Below, one piece after another: positions 51,848 to 61,333 of a stretch of DNA of 64,000 bases. Origin of the DNA: Crocinitomicaceae bacterium (GTDB lineage Bacteria > Bacteroidota > Bacteroidia > Flavobacteriales_D > Crocinitomicaceae). The number at the start of each line of letters is the position of its first letter. Position 1 is the first letter of the stretch. The stretch is from positions 1 to 64,000 of the forward strand of contig JAQXBM010000032.1 in the NCBI GenBank assembly GCA_029252405.1, read 5' to 3'. Below the pieces are notes generated by a model, which saw only the letters and a program-made list of their open reading frames with translations, did not search any database and had not been told where the DNA came from. Made by a program: the position numbers and the translations under genes.

Positions 51848-53073
51848 TCTCCAAATCGAGGGTTCACAACACTGTTGTAAATCGATCCGAATGTATAACT
51901 GAATCCAGTATTCGCCCAAAAACGATATCCCGTTTGAAGTTGTCGTTGACTAAGTAAAATATCTTCTTCACTCGCATCACCAAGAGGCAAGGAAATTTGA
52001 TCGTGGATCAAGGCTAAATTCCCTGAAATTCTCCACGAAAACCCTTTGAATAAACGAAGGTTGAGTCCTAGTCGGAAATTCACGCGGTTAATATCGACGT
52101 TGTGGAAATAGTGCGAACCTGTCACCGATCCATTAATCGATCCCCATTTCTCCTGGAATTCTGCGGCAATTCCTAAATCCTGAAACAAGAGCGTTTCTTC
52201 CGTTCTATTGTAGATTGTTTCCTCGTGATATTCATTGTGCCTTACTCCAACTTTATACACCACTCGAATTTGTCGTTGAGTCGATTCTGAATACGGGAAG
52301 AAGTTGTATTCGATGGCTGGAGTTGCCGTAAGGTTTACTTGATAATTATTGAAGATGGATGAAAAGGAACTTGTAAATAATCCAAGGGAGAAGTGATCTG
52401 AAATACTGCGAACTGCACTCACGTCAATCCAAGTAGATTTTTGGATATTGACAACTGTCGTGTCTTCAAAGTAGTAGTTTCCTCTTCGGTAATTGGTCCA
52501 CAAACCAGATTCGATCTTCCACTTTTCAGTAACGCGATCGATATTGAATCCACCGCTGACACCAAAGTTGTCGTACTGCTTTTCGCCGCTAAAGTTTCCG
52601 TTTGCATTGACACGGAAAACCCAGTTGTTCCATTTGTCCTCAGCGAGTTCAGTTGCTTCGGCGTCGCCCCCAAGATACGTCAGTGAAATTTGATCTTCGT
52701 ACCCTTTTTTGATCATGTACTTAACCAGACCTAATTCCATTGTTCTGATTTGCTTTCTGCGTATTTCGTCACGGGTGTTGTTCATGTCAGTTGACATCGT
52801 GAGCGTATCATTGATGCCTTTTAGTTCATTCTGACCGAAAAAGAAAAAGGTGTACATGTCACCACCGCTTCCAGTATTTTGACTGAGCAATTGAACGTGG
52901 ACATCAGCTAACAGACGATCTCGAACATAGCTCAAACTAGTCATTTCTTGCTTGATGAAGTCTTCGTCGCACCACTTACAATCGATGAACACCTTTAGTT
53001 GGTTTTCACCATCCTGAGCGACGGAAGAAAATGAACACAAGATAAAGAGTAGAATGAGGGGCGAAGTTTTCAT
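51844..53073 (-). CDS. Outer-membrane beta-barrel protein (DUF-like), function unknown
   Basis: 409 residues from the ATG at 53073; the frame begins at 53106, but this start gives the signal peptide MKTSPLILLFILCSFSSVAQ. The N-terminal domain (KVFIDCKWCDEDFIKQEMTSLSYVRDRLLADVHVQL) has a Cys pair and resembles a periplasmic ligand-binding or POTRA-like module. The C-terminal two-thirds is beta-strand-rich with aromatic girdles (KIESGLWTNYRRGNYYFED, FFPYSESTQRQIRVVYKVG, TGYRFWANTGFSYTFGSIYNS) and ends NPRFGD. Likely an outer-membrane channel or receptor; no named family is recognised. Confidence 0.6.
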   Translation of the reverse strand: MKTSPLILLFILCSFSSVAQDGENQLKVFIDCKWCDEDFIKQEMTSLSYVRDRLLADVHVQLLSQNTGSGGDMYTFFFFGQNELKGINDTLTMSTDMNNTRDEIRRKQIRTMELGLVKYMIKKGYEDQISLTYLGGDAEATELAEDKWNNWVFRVNANGNFSGEKQYDNFGVSGGFNIDRVTEKWKIESGLWTNYRRGNYYFEDTTVVNIQKSTWIDVSAVRSISDHFSLGLFTSSFSSIFNNYQVNLTATPAIEYNFFPYSESTQRQIRVVYKVGVRHNEYHEETIYNRTEETLLFQDLGIAAEFQEKWGSINGSVTGSHYFHNVDINRVNFRLGLNLRLFKGFSWRISGNLALIHDQISLPLGDASEEDILLSQRQLQTGYRFWANTGFSYTFGSIYNSVVNPRFGD

Positions 53074-53250
53074 AAGGCGTCTTTGGTATGTACAATATGA
53101 ACGCAAAGAAACCCAATTCGTAACACCCTATCTGCCAATTTTCTGTTAAAAAGGGTAAATCTTTGTTAAGGTACACTTGTTAAGAAATCCAATTGTCGCT
53201 GTTAATTTTTGTCTCAGACATTGTTATATGAAATTAAATGTTTAATGTTA

Positions 53251-53264
53251 ACCGAACGTTCAGT
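53251..53264. promoter_or_regulatory. TetR-type operator ACCGAACGTTCAGT
   Basis: A near-palindrome (AC.GAAC/GTTC.GT) whose central GAACGTTC is perfect, ten bases before the TetR ATG. The ACCGAACG...CGGT form is typical of TetR/AcrR operators, so autoregulation is likely. Confidence 0.65.
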
Positions 53265-53274
53265 CAAAAAAAAC

Positions 53275-53853
53275 ATGCCAAGAACATCAAAGCAATTCGA
53301 AACAATCAGGTCAGAAAGGAAAGAAGCGATTCTTCAGGCTGCATTGCACGTTTTTGCGGAGGAAGGTTATCATTCCGCATCAATAAGTAAAGTGAGCAAA
53401 GCGGCAGGAGTTTCCAAAGGTTTGATGTATAATTACTTTGAGAGCAAAGAGGAACTACTTAAGATCTTGATTGGATCTCTTTTGGATGAAGAAAACGCAC
53501 GAGCGGTCGAGGTGCTTCGGAAGCCCATGAACGACGATACACTTATCGAGCTGATCAAACTGACGTCCGAAATAATGAAGAAGAAACCGCTCCAGTGGAA
53601 GCTCTATTTCAACATGATCAATCAACCCGAAGTAATGGAGATTGTCAAAGAAAGGTATTCATCGGAATATGCCTTGGGAATGCAGAAGCTTCTCGAATAT
53701 TTTAAAGAAAAGGGCGCGGAAGACCCACTTAGCGAACTGCAGTATTTCTCAAGTACAATTTTAGGATTGAAGGTCTCCTACCTTTTGGATCCGGTCAATT
53801 TCCCAATTGACGAAGTGGAAAAACGAATCATCAGAACATTTATTAAAGAATGA
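53275..53853 (+). CDS. TetR/AcrR-family transcriptional regulator
   Basis: 192 residues from ATG 53275. The open frame reaches back to a TTG at 53209, and another ATG lies at 53245, but both would place the operator inside the coding region. The N-terminal helix-turn-helix reads RKEAILQAALHVFAEEGYHSASISKVSKAAGVSKGLMYNYFESKEELLKILI; the C-terminal ligand domain is less conserved (KPLQWKLYFNMINQPEVMEI). It probably represses the ABC exporter genes that follow immediately (ATG one base after its stop). Confidence 0.92.
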   Translation: MPRTSKQFETIRSERKEAILQAALHVFAEEGYHSASISKVSKAAGVSKGLMYNYFESKEELLKILIGSLLDEENARAVEVLRKPMNDDTLIELIKLTSEIMKKKPLQWKLYFNMINQPEVMEIVKERYSSEYALGMQKLLEYFKEKGAEDPLSELQYFSSTILGLKVSYLLDPVNFPIDEVEKRIIRTFIKE

Positions 53854-53854
53854 T

Positions 53855-54730
53855 ATGACAGCAATTGAAGTTAATAATCTGAACAAGCACTACGGTGACT
53901 TTCACGCAATCAAAAACGTGTCAATCGAAGTGGAACAAGGGGAGATTTACGGTTTTGTTGGACCGAATGGTTCTGGGAAATCGACGCTCATACGGAGCAT
54001 TCTGGGATTATTGAAAACGACCTCTGGTTCTGCTAGCATTTTAGGGATGGATGCCTTGAAAAATGGAGCGGAAGTCCGTGAATTGATCGGGTACCTTCCT
54101 TCAGAGGTTCATTATTACGATGAAATGTCCTCCCGGGAATTGTTGGAGTATTCGGCGCGCTTCTACAAAAACGCAGATTTATCGAAAATTGATTCCTTGG
54201 CCGAGTATTTTCAATTGGACTTGAACAAGAAAATCACCGACCTCTCATTCGGGAATAAGAAGAAGTGCTCCATAATTCAGAGCGTGCTTCACCAGCCCAA
54301 ATTATTGATTTTGGATGAGCCGACATCAGGTTTAGACCCGCTTATGCAAAATCGATTCTTTGATTTAATCGAGGAGGAGAACAAAAAAGGAACAACCGTA
54401 TTTTTTAGCTCGCATATTCTCTCGGAAATTCAGCGAATGTGCGATCGAGCTGCGGTGATTCGCGAAGGATCCATTTCAGCCATTGAGGATATTCAAGTGC
54501 TACTCGAGAAACAAATGAAAAAGGTGAGGGTTGTCTTTGCAACTGTGCCTGAAGATAAAACACTTCCTATAGGTTCTCAACACGAGAAATGGAACGACTC
54601 GAAACTGTCCTTTGAATTCGTTGGACCTGTCGGCGTGCTAATTGATTGGTTGTCCAAGCAGGATTTACATGATGCTGTGCTTGTGGAGCCTGATCTTGAG
54701 TCAATATTTATGAACTACTACCAACAATAA
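53855..54730 (+). CDS. ABC transporter ATP-binding protein (ABC-2 exporter)
   Basis: 291 residues from ATG 53855, one base after the tetR stop; the longer open frame would overlap tetR. Walker A GPNGSGKST, Q-loop, signature LSFGNKKKC, Walker B LLILDEPTSGLDP and switch His SHILSE are in order. The C-terminal part (LPIGSQHEKWNDSKLSFEFVGP) is typical of drug or Nod-type ABC-2 ATPases. It energises the permease encoded next. Substrate unknown. Confidence 0.94.
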   Translation: MTAIEVNNLNKHYGDFHAIKNVSIEVEQGEIYGFVGPNGSGKSTLIRSILGLLKTTSGSASILGMDALKNGAEVRELIGYLPSEVHYYDEMSSRELLEYSARFYKNADLSKIDSLAEYFQLDLNKKITDLSFGNKKKCSIIQSVLHQPKLLILDEPTSGLDPLMQNRFFDLIEEENKKGTTVFFSSHILSEIQRMCDRAAVIREGSISAIEDIQVLLEKQMKKVRVVFATVPEDKTLPIGSQHEKWNDSKLSFEFVGPVGVLIDWLSKQDLHDAVLVEPDLESIFMNYYQQ

Positions 54731-54740
54731 ACGGATTGCG

Positions 54741-55544
54741 ATGAATAAGAATTTGTACCTCAAAGAATTGAAGCGAAACAGAAAGAACTTAATGATCTGG
54801 TCCGCAATTGTGATTGGTTTTACACTGATGGTAACGGCGATTTTCCCTTACATGGCAGAAATGGGCGATAACATTACCGTTTTGATGGATAGTATTCCAG
54901 CGGAGTTGGGAAAAGCTCTTGGAGTAGATGCTGACACTTGGTCGAGTATCCTTGGATTCTACAGCACCTATTACAGTATTTATATCATTTTATTGGTGAG
55001 TATTTATACCGCATCGACGGGAGCAACCATTATCTCCAAGGAAGAAAAGGAAGGAACGTCTGAATTCTTGCTAACTAAACCTGTTTCGAGACAAACGATT
55101 GTTTTCAGCAAGTTAATGTCTTTGTTTACCTTGAGTTTAATCATTTTTGCGATCCAGACAATTACTGCGCTGATTTCCATAAACGCCTTTGCCACATCCT
55201 CCGTGAATTGGGGTGTTTTCACCCAAATGCACCTTTCTGGACTGATAATCATTCTGTTTTTTACTGCGGCAGGAGTGTTAATCTCGATGTTCGTGACACC
55301 GAAAAAGAACTTTATGGGGATTGTAGTTGGAATGACATTCGGAACGTACTTCTTGAATGCTATTGGGAAATCGGCGGAAGCAGTTGAGTGGATTTCATAC
55401 ATTTCTCCGTTCAGATATTTGGAGATTACGAAAGATCCAACGGTATCCTTCAATTATGTTGGAGCACTAATTTTACTCGTAATCGCTGGTGGAATGTTGT
55501 ATTTGGTGAATAGAGTTTACATGAAAAAGGATATTGCTGGGTGA
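54741..55544 (+). CDS. ABC-2 type permease
   Basis: 267 residues with six membrane helices (about 18-38, 70-95, 108-150 containing two, 165-190, 240-260). Cytoplasmic loop SKEEKEGTSEFLLTKPVSRQTIVFSKL carries the EExxG..E.L...PVSR motif of ABC-2 permeases. It pairs with the ATPase 10 bp upstream to form an exporter under TetR control. An ABC-2 of this shape (YhaP/NatB-like) may export antibiotics, ions or lipids; the substrate is not predictable. Confidence 0.88.
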   Translation: MNKNLYLKELKRNRKNLMIWSAIVIGFTLMVTAIFPYMAEMGDNITVLMDSIPAELGKALGVDADTWSSILGFYSTYYSIYIILLVSIYTASTGATIISKEEKEGTSEFLLTKPVSRQTIVFSKLMSLFTLSLIIFAIQTITALISINAFATSSVNWGVFTQMHLSGLIIILFFTAAGVLISMFVTPKKNFMGIVVGMTFGTYFLNAIGKSAEAVEWISYISPFRYLEITKDPTVSFNYVGALILLVIAGGMLYLVNRVYMKKDIAG

Positions 55545-55548
55545 TGCC

Positions 55549-57681
55549 TTAATCCTCAACCCACATCAACTTTTCGCGGGTAACTTTCATGCGCATAAAA
55601 CCAAAAGCAACAGTAATATTGTCGCCAGATACTTCTTCAACAATGCCTATCTGTTTGGTTGAAATCAACTTTACGCGTGAATTCAGTTTGATCTTGTGAC
55701 GCTGGAACTTGTCCTGCTCAATCTTGGCTTTCTTGCGCTTCGCACTTGGTTTTGAAGCTTCTTTGCGTTCCTTTTCTTTTTTGCTGAGGATAGCCGCGTC
55801 AATTTTGGTACGTTCCACAGCTAAATATTTCTTCACTTCGGAGAGCAACTTGTCGTTAACGGTCTTTTTGCGCGATTTCACGTTGTAGCGATCAATGAAC
55901 ATTTTCATCTTCTTTCCAAAGGCGACGAGTTTGTTATTGGCATCCGCCTGAGTGCGCATTCGCTTTAACTTTTCATCGTAGACGGCTTTTCTATCTTCGT
56001 ACTTGTTCAGAGCTTCTTGTGCGTCCTCTTGTGCTTGGATGTGCTCTTTGTTCAGTCGTTCGAGGTAGGTTTTCTCTTTCTGAAGATCATTCAGCAAGCG
56101 ATCCATTTTCACTTTCTTATCGTCGAGTTTACTCTTTGCATCTTCGATGATTTCCTGTGGAATACCATTGATTGTAGCCACCTCGAATGTAAATGAGCTA
56201 CCAGGTTGTCCAACGGAGAAGCGATAGGTCGGTTCAAGTGTTTCAGAGTTGAAAAGCATGCAACCATTCACGGCATTTTTCAATCGATCTGCTTTCAGTT
56301 TGATGTTCGCATAATGTGTGGTAATCACGCCAAAACACTTTCTGTTGTAGAACGATTCGAAAATGGACTCTGCCAAAGCTCCGCCCAAATCTGGATCTGA
56401 ACCCGTTCCGAACTCATCCAATAAAAGTAGGGTGTTTTTGTTGGCGGCATCGAGGAAAGTCTTCATTCGTTTCAAGCGATACGAGTACGTACTCAGTTCA
56501 TTCGCAATCGATTGATTATCTCCGATATCACTCAAAATTGTATTGAAAAAGCACATTTTACTGTTTTCCTCAACAGGAACGAGCAATCCTGATTGCAGCA
56601 TAATCTGCAACAATCCAACTGTTTTCAATGTGATACTTTTTCCTCCTGCGTTCGGTCCTGAAATAACCAGCATGCGCGAAAACTTATCCATTTTAACGGA
56701 TTGTGGATGCGTCTTTTTCTTTTGAGCTCGGTTCGCTTTCCAAAGGATTGGATGGTAAGCAGAAATCAATTCCAATTCGTGGTTTTCTTGAATCGACGGT
56801 AAGTTTGCATCTAGATCAGTGGCCAATCGGCATTTCGCATTGATGAAATCTAATTCTGTCAATACAAACTGATAAGAGCTAATCAACTCCGAATGAACTT
56901 GAATCTCTTTTTTGAGTTCTTGAAGGATGCGGAAAATTTCCTTTCGCTCATCATCCATCAACATTTCCAATTCATTGTTGAGTGGAATGTTCACTTGAGG
57001 CTCAATGTACGTCAGACTACCAGTTTTACTCGATCCAACAACCGACCCAGGGATTTTGCGCTTGTGCTGCGACAATATAGTAAGTACACGTCTGTCATTT
57101 ACAAAGGATTCTTTGGTCTCGCCAAGAATGTTTTCCTTCATCAATTTCCGTGCTTCTTTATCAAAATTTCGATTGATCTGTTTCTTCAACGACCGCATAG
57201 ACGATCGAATAGAAGCTAAGACATCCGAAGCATCGTCCTTTACATTACCGTGTTTATCGAAGACCTTTTCAATTGCTTCGATAATTTCTTTCGTAAAGTA
57301 GGAGTGCGACACCAACTTACTCAGCAATGGGTATTCTTCCTCACGTTTGTCAAAAAAGTAGATCAAACTGTTGACGAGGTCGGAGGCCAATAAAATCCGC
57401 ATGAATCCTTCCAGCTGAATCGCTGCATTTTTAATCGGAAGCATTTTGATCTCCGTCAGTAGTTCCTCGAATTCTATCCGGGGAAACGTTTCTCCTTCGT
57501 CGCGGATGGCCTTCAGTTCGGCCAATTCATACAGTGCTTTTTCAATCTCAGATCGATTCGAAGAAGGGGAGAGATTCGCCAAACGTTCTCGCGCAGTTTC
57601 ACCCACAGCGAATTCAACCAACCATTCCTGGAGGGTCGTAAATTCTAAATCTTGGAGCGTTTGTCCGTCTGCTGCGTTCAT
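55549..57681 (-). CDS. mutS2: MutS2-type ATPase without Smr domain
   Basis: 710 residues from the ATG at 57681. MutS2 core: FTTLQEWLVEFAVGETARERL at the N-terminus, clamp and lever helices, ATPase with GPNAGGKSITLKTVGLLQIMLQSG (Walker A), DIGDNQSIANELSTYSYRLKRM, LLLLDEFGTGSDPDLGGALAESI (Walker B) and VITTHYANIK, a long coiled coil (about 500-620), a Lys-rich linker and a KOW-like end (RVKLISTKQIGIVEEVSGDNITVAFGFMRMKVTREKL). The C-terminal Smr nuclease domain of typical MutS2 is absent; the protein stops after KOW. Suggested roles are ribosome rescue or anti-recombination. It converges with the ABC permease (4-bp gap). Confidence 0.92.
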   Translation of the reverse strand: MNAADGQTLQDLEFTTLQEWLVEFAVGETARERLANLSPSSNRSEIEKALYELAELKAIRDEGETFPRIEFEELLTEIKMLPIKNAAIQLEGFMRILLASDLVNSLIYFFDKREEEYPLLSKLVSHSYFTKEIIEAIEKVFDKHGNVKDDASDVLASIRSSMRSLKKQINRNFDKEARKLMKENILGETKESFVNDRRVLTILSQHKRKIPGSVVGSSKTGSLTYIEPQVNIPLNNELEMLMDDERKEIFRILQELKKEIQVHSELISSYQFVLTELDFINAKCRLATDLDANLPSIQENHELELISAYHPILWKANRAQKKKTHPQSVKMDKFSRMLVISGPNAGGKSITLKTVGLLQIMLQSGLLVPVEENSKMCFFNTILSDIGDNQSIANELSTYSYRLKRMKTFLDAANKNTLLLLDEFGTGSDPDLGGALAESIFESFYNRKCFGVITTHYANIKLKADRLKNAVNGCMLFNSETLEPTYRFSVGQPGSSFTFEVATINGIPQEIIEDAKSKLDDKKVKMDRLLNDLQKEKTYLERLNKEHIQAQEDAQEALNKYEDRKAVYDEKLKRMRTQADANNKLVAFGKKMKMFIDRYNVKSRKKTVNDKLLSEVKKYLAVERTKIDAAILSKKEKERKEASKPSAKRKKAKIEQDKFQRHKIKLNSRVKLISTKQIGIVEEVSGDNITVAFGFMRMKVTREKLMWVED

Positions 57682-57745
57682 TACTTTTGAATCAATCAGC
57701 TGCAAAAGTACGAAAAGGGTTGTGTCCTAAAGGAAATGTTGGAGT

Positions 57746-58588
57746 TTACCAATCGAAAACGGTAATTAAGGGATTATGATCTGAAATTCGGGATCGCTTT
57801 TTCTTGAATAAGCAACGCGGCTCTTTGATGCGTGAAACGCGAAAGCGAATTCCGTTGGCGCGATGTAGGAAAATGAAATCGATCCACTTCGGACTGCCCG
57901 ATGCGTTGGTTAAATCGTGATCGTTGAAGTTCGCAGTACCCAGTTCTTTGTTGACGGGTACAATGTTATCGATGTTGAGCTTGTCGGAAAGATAATTGTA
58001 CAATGTGTCGCCGTATCGAATATTGAAATCACCCGCGAAAACTGATGTCGTTTCCTCACCTGGTTCTGACATGGAAGCCAATTGATCGATTTGGCTACAA
58101 CGAATTTTCGCTCCTTCATGCCCTCCGCCTGCTTGCAAATGCGTTCCGTAAACTTTAAATGATTTCTCGGCATGTTTTATCTTCACAGCAATAGCTCCTT
58201 TCTTCGCCAGTTTATCTGCCTTCATCGCTCTCTTGTAATAAATGAATTGTTGTGATTCAATGCTGTCCTTAGATAGAATCAGATTTCCTGAAGGTACTCC
58301 CCAAAAAGTTCTACGACCCATTTTTGTGTGATACGGATATGAATCAGATAAGGTCTTGATCAATTTTCTGCGCGATCTTTTGTGGAATACCTCTTGAAGA
58401 ACGACAACATCCGCATCCATTTTCAAAATACTGGCTGCTATGCTATCCACGCGATCAAGTTGTCCATCTTTCAATATACTTGGTCGAAGAAATACGTTCC
58501 AAGAAACAACTTTTAACGAGTCAGATGATTGAGCAAAGGAGAAATTATTGGCTAACAATAAGATAATGAGTACAGTAAGAATTTTCAT
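57746..58588 (-). CDS. Secreted endonuclease/exonuclease/phosphatase-family hydrolase, sphingomyelinase-like
   Basis: 280 residues with signal peptide MKILTVLIILLLANNFSFAQ. EEP-fold motifs are visible: VVSWNVFLRPS (Asn), DVVVLQEVFHKRSR (Glu metal ligand), VYGTHLQAGGG (catalytic His), FAGDFNIRYGD (Asp, Asn) and SRISDHNPLITVF (SDH). The combination of THLQAGGG and SDHNPL with a secretion signal resembles bacterial neutral sphingomyelinases and related phosphodiesterases more than DNA-repair nucleases. It would act outside the cell on a phospholipid or nucleic acid. Confidence 0.85.
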   Translation of the reverse strand: MKILTVLIILLLANNFSFAQSSDSLKVVSWNVFLRPSILKDGQLDRVDSIAASILKMDADVVVLQEVFHKRSRRKLIKTLSDSYPYHTKMGRRTFWGVPSGNLILSKDSIESQQFIYYKRAMKADKLAKKGAIAVKIKHAEKSFKVYGTHLQAGGGHEGAKIRCSQIDQLASMSEPGEETTSVFAGDFNIRYGDTLYNYLSDKLNIDNIVPVNKELGTANFNDHDLTNASGSPKWIDFIFLHRANGIRFRVSRIKEPRCLFKKKRSRISDHNPLITVFDW

Positions 58589-58801
58589 GAAAAAGGCGAG
58601 TCATTTTGGTATCGATCATTAAGTATACGCAAATTGAGTATACCTCGCAACTAGGACTTCAAGAATGATTCTAAATAGTGTCAAATTTTTCACGGATTTC
58701 ATCAGAATTGATTCTTGATTTGACTGTTCTAGCTTGTGTTCCACTAGTCGATTCCTTAACTTTACGACAACTAGAACTTTTAAGAACTATAAAAATTACT
58801 T

Positions 58802-61219
58802 ATGAAACATCTCTTACCGATGTTGGTCGCATTATTTGCGTCTATTTCCTTTTATGGAACATCTCAAAAAAACCACTTCGATGACAAGCCTTATGTAGAA
58901 GGCGAAATGTTGATTCAAATCATTGACAACGCGAGCATCAAGGCGATACTTCATCGCGCACCAGCAGAGTACAAATTGGAATACGTTGAGGAATTATCTA
59001 GCATTATGCGCGTTTCCTTAGTGTCGTTTAATCACACTGCAGTTTCTCACGAAGGCATGCAATACTGGCTTTACTCACAGCCTGAAGTATCTATTGCTGA
59101 CTACAATTACTACGTAGACATGCGTTCTACAATGCCTGGTGATCCAAGTATTACCCAGCAATGGCACCACAACAACACTGGACAAACTGGAGGTACAGCA
59201 GATGCTGATATCGATTCAGATTTAGCATGGGATATCACAACAGGAGGAACAACAGCTACTGGAGATGATATCGTTGTATGTCTTGTTGAAGGTGGAGGTG
59301 GAAACCTCGATCACCAAGATTTGGATCCAAACCGTTGGGTGAATACTGGTGAAATTCCAAATAACAATATTGACGATGACGGAAACGGATACATTGATGA
59401 TTACAATGGATGGAATACAGGTAACAACTCAGATGATTACGGAAACAGCGGTCACGGAACTAACTGTTTAGGAATGATCGGAGCGAAAGGAGACAACAAC
59501 ATTGCTGTTGCTGGAGCTAACTGGGACGTGAAATTGATGGTTATGAACATGGGAGGTAACTTGTCACAAGCAAATGTTGTGGCTGCTTACAATTACCCAT
59601 TAGTAATGCGTCAGATGTGGAACAACTCTGGAGGAAGTGAAGGTGCATTCGTTGTAGCGACAAGTGCTTCTTGGGGAATTGACGGAGCAAATCCAAATTC
59701 ATACCCAATCTGGTGTCAGTTTTACGATACTTTGGGATACTACGGAATCTTAAACGTTGGAGCAACAACTAACCAAAATTTAGATGTTGATACTGCGGGT
59801 GACATGCCAACAGCGTGTAACAGTGATTACATGATTGGAGTAGGTCGTACAGACGACAACGATAACACGGCAGGAGGATACGGAGATCAAACAATTGAGT
59901 TTGGTGCACCAGGAATCGATGTTGTAACGACAAGTGGAACATCAAACGGTTCTTCTGGAACAACAACAACTACAGGAACATCCTTCGCTTGTCCACTGAC
60001 AGCAGGAGTGATCGGGTTAGCCTATTCGATCCCATGTTCGGATTTCATGACAACAGTTGCTGCAAATCCACAAGCTGCTGCTGATTTAGTTCTTCAAGCA
60101 ATGTTGGATGGAACAGATGCCAAACCACAATTGTCTAGTAAGTTTATCACTGGTGGGCGTTTGAATTCTCGCAACACATTGGATGAATTAATGGCGATCG
60201 TATGTTCAGGGACACTTTGTTTAGGACCAAGTGGCGTTTCTTCAGGATCAATTACTGATAACTCTGCAAGTGTGTCATTCACGCCTGCAAGTGCTGCAAC
60301 ATCAACGAATTTCTACTGGAGAGAAGTTGGAGCAGCGACTTGGACAGCAATTAACGGTGCTACTTCTCCAATCAGCTTATCATCTTTGACGAACTGTACA
60401 GATTACGAATTCTACTTCCAGTCAATTTGTGCAGGAGACATGAGTAATCCAACTTCAACGCAAACATTCACAACAACTGGATGTGGACAATGTGTTGATC
60501 TTCCTTACTGTGCTGCTGGTGCAACTGATGGAGGAGATGAGTGGATTGAAACGTTTGCCTTAGGAACATTTACGAACACTTCAGGAAACGACGGTGGATA
60601 CTTGTTCTCAACGTCAACCCCAATAGCACTTCAAACGGACAACACCTACAACGTAACAGTAACTCCAGAGTGGGGTGGAACATTGTACGATGAGTACTCA
60701 AGAGTTTGGATCGATTTGAACCAGAACGGAACATTCGAAACGGAAGAGTTATTATACGATCAAGGAACTGCAACGCAAGCTCCAGCTACTGGATCATTGA
60801 CAATTCCTGCAGGGACTGCTGTTGGTTCGACTAGATTGCGTGTTCAATTGGCTTACCAAGGTACAGGACAAACTGCACTTCCAAGTGTATGTGGAGACTT
60901 TACTTGGGGTGAGGTTGAAGATTACTGTGTAGATATTACATCTGGAACGAGTGGAGCTGGACTTGATGCATTGAAAGATGGAACAGTTTCAGTTTATCCA
61001 AATCCAACGAATGGAGAAGTAAACTTCTTAGTTTCGAGTCCTTCAGTTCGTACAATCACGATTGTTGATCTTGTTGGAAAAGTAATTGAAACGAAAACAG
61101 TGAACAGTGAATTGACACAATTCAACTTGAGCACTTACTCAAACGGAACATATTTCTACCGATTGATCGATGAGAATGGATCAACATTGGTAACTGAGAA
61201 ATTGGTTCGTGTGAACTAA
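58802..61219 (+). CDS. Secreted subtilase (S8) with GEVEDY and T9SS domains; catalytic Asp replaced by Glu
   Basis: 805 residues. Signal peptide (1-21), pro-domain (to about 110) and an S8 catalytic domain. His218 (NSGHGTNCLG) and Ser394 (TGTSFACPLTAGV) of the triad are present. The expected Asp motif (V.DTG) reads CLVEGGGGNLDHQDL, with Glu163 at the Asp position. A fibronectin-like domain (about 475-560), a GEVEDY beta-domain (YDEYSRVWIDLNQNGTFE, WGEVEDYCV, to about 715) and a type A sorting domain (VSVYPNPTNGEVNFLV) follow. It should be secreted and perhaps cell-bound. Whether Glu supports proteolysis must be tested. Confidence 0.88.
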   Translation: MKHLLPMLVALFASISFYGTSQKNHFDDKPYVEGEMLIQIIDNASIKAILHRAPAEYKLEYVEELSSIMRVSLVSFNHTAVSHEGMQYWLYSQPEVSIADYNYYVDMRSTMPGDPSITQQWHHNNTGQTGGTADADIDSDLAWDITTGGTTATGDDIVVCLVEGGGGNLDHQDLDPNRWVNTGEIPNNNIDDDGNGYIDDYNGWNTGNNSDDYGNSGHGTNCLGMIGAKGDNNIAVAGANWDVKLMVMNMGGNLSQANVVAAYNYPLVMRQMWNNSGGSEGAFVVATSASWGIDGANPNSYPIWCQFYDTLGYYGILNVGATTNQNLDVDTAGDMPTACNSDYMIGVGRTDDNDNTAGGYGDQTIEFGAPGIDVVTTSGTSNGSSGTTTTTGTSFACPLTAGVIGLAYSIPCSDFMTTVAANPQAAADLVLQAMLDGTDAKPQLSSKFITGGRLNSRNTLDELMAIVCSGTLCLGPSGVSSGSITDNSASVSFTPASAATSTNFYWREVGAATWTAINGATSPISLSSLTNCTDYEFYFQSICAGDMSNPTSTQTFTTTGCGQCVDLPYCAAGATDGGDEWIETFALGTFTNTSGNDGGYLFSTSTPIALQTDNTYNVTVTPEWGGTLYDEYSRVWIDLNQNGTFETEELLYDQGTATQAPATGSLTIPAGTAVGSTRLRVQLAYQGTGQTALPSVCGDFTWGEVEDYCVDITSGTSGAGLDALKDGTVSVYPNPTNGEVNFLVSSPSVRTITIVDLVGKVIETKTVNSELTQFNLSTYSNGTYFYRLIDENGSTLVTEKLVRVN

Positions 61220-61240
61220 TTGAAATAAACATTGGTTTAA

Positions 61241-61290
61241 GATCCCGATCTTAATCTATCACGAGATAGATATGAGGTCGGGATTTTTTT
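61241..61290 (+). terminator. Terminator of the subtilase gene
   Basis: The stem GATCCCGATCT / AGGTCGGGAT (inner arms ATCTATC / GATAGAT) is followed by seven Ts, 22 bp after the stop. Confidence 0.85.
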
Positions 61291-61333
61291 ATTCATTATC
61301 TTGGCAGCGATAACTACAGATTAGAATGAACTT

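Noticed and set aside
53807-53854. Upstream extension of the ABC ATPase frame into tetR
   Set aside because: The ATG at 53855 follows the tetR stop and starts at the conserved N-terminus (IEVNNLNKHYG).
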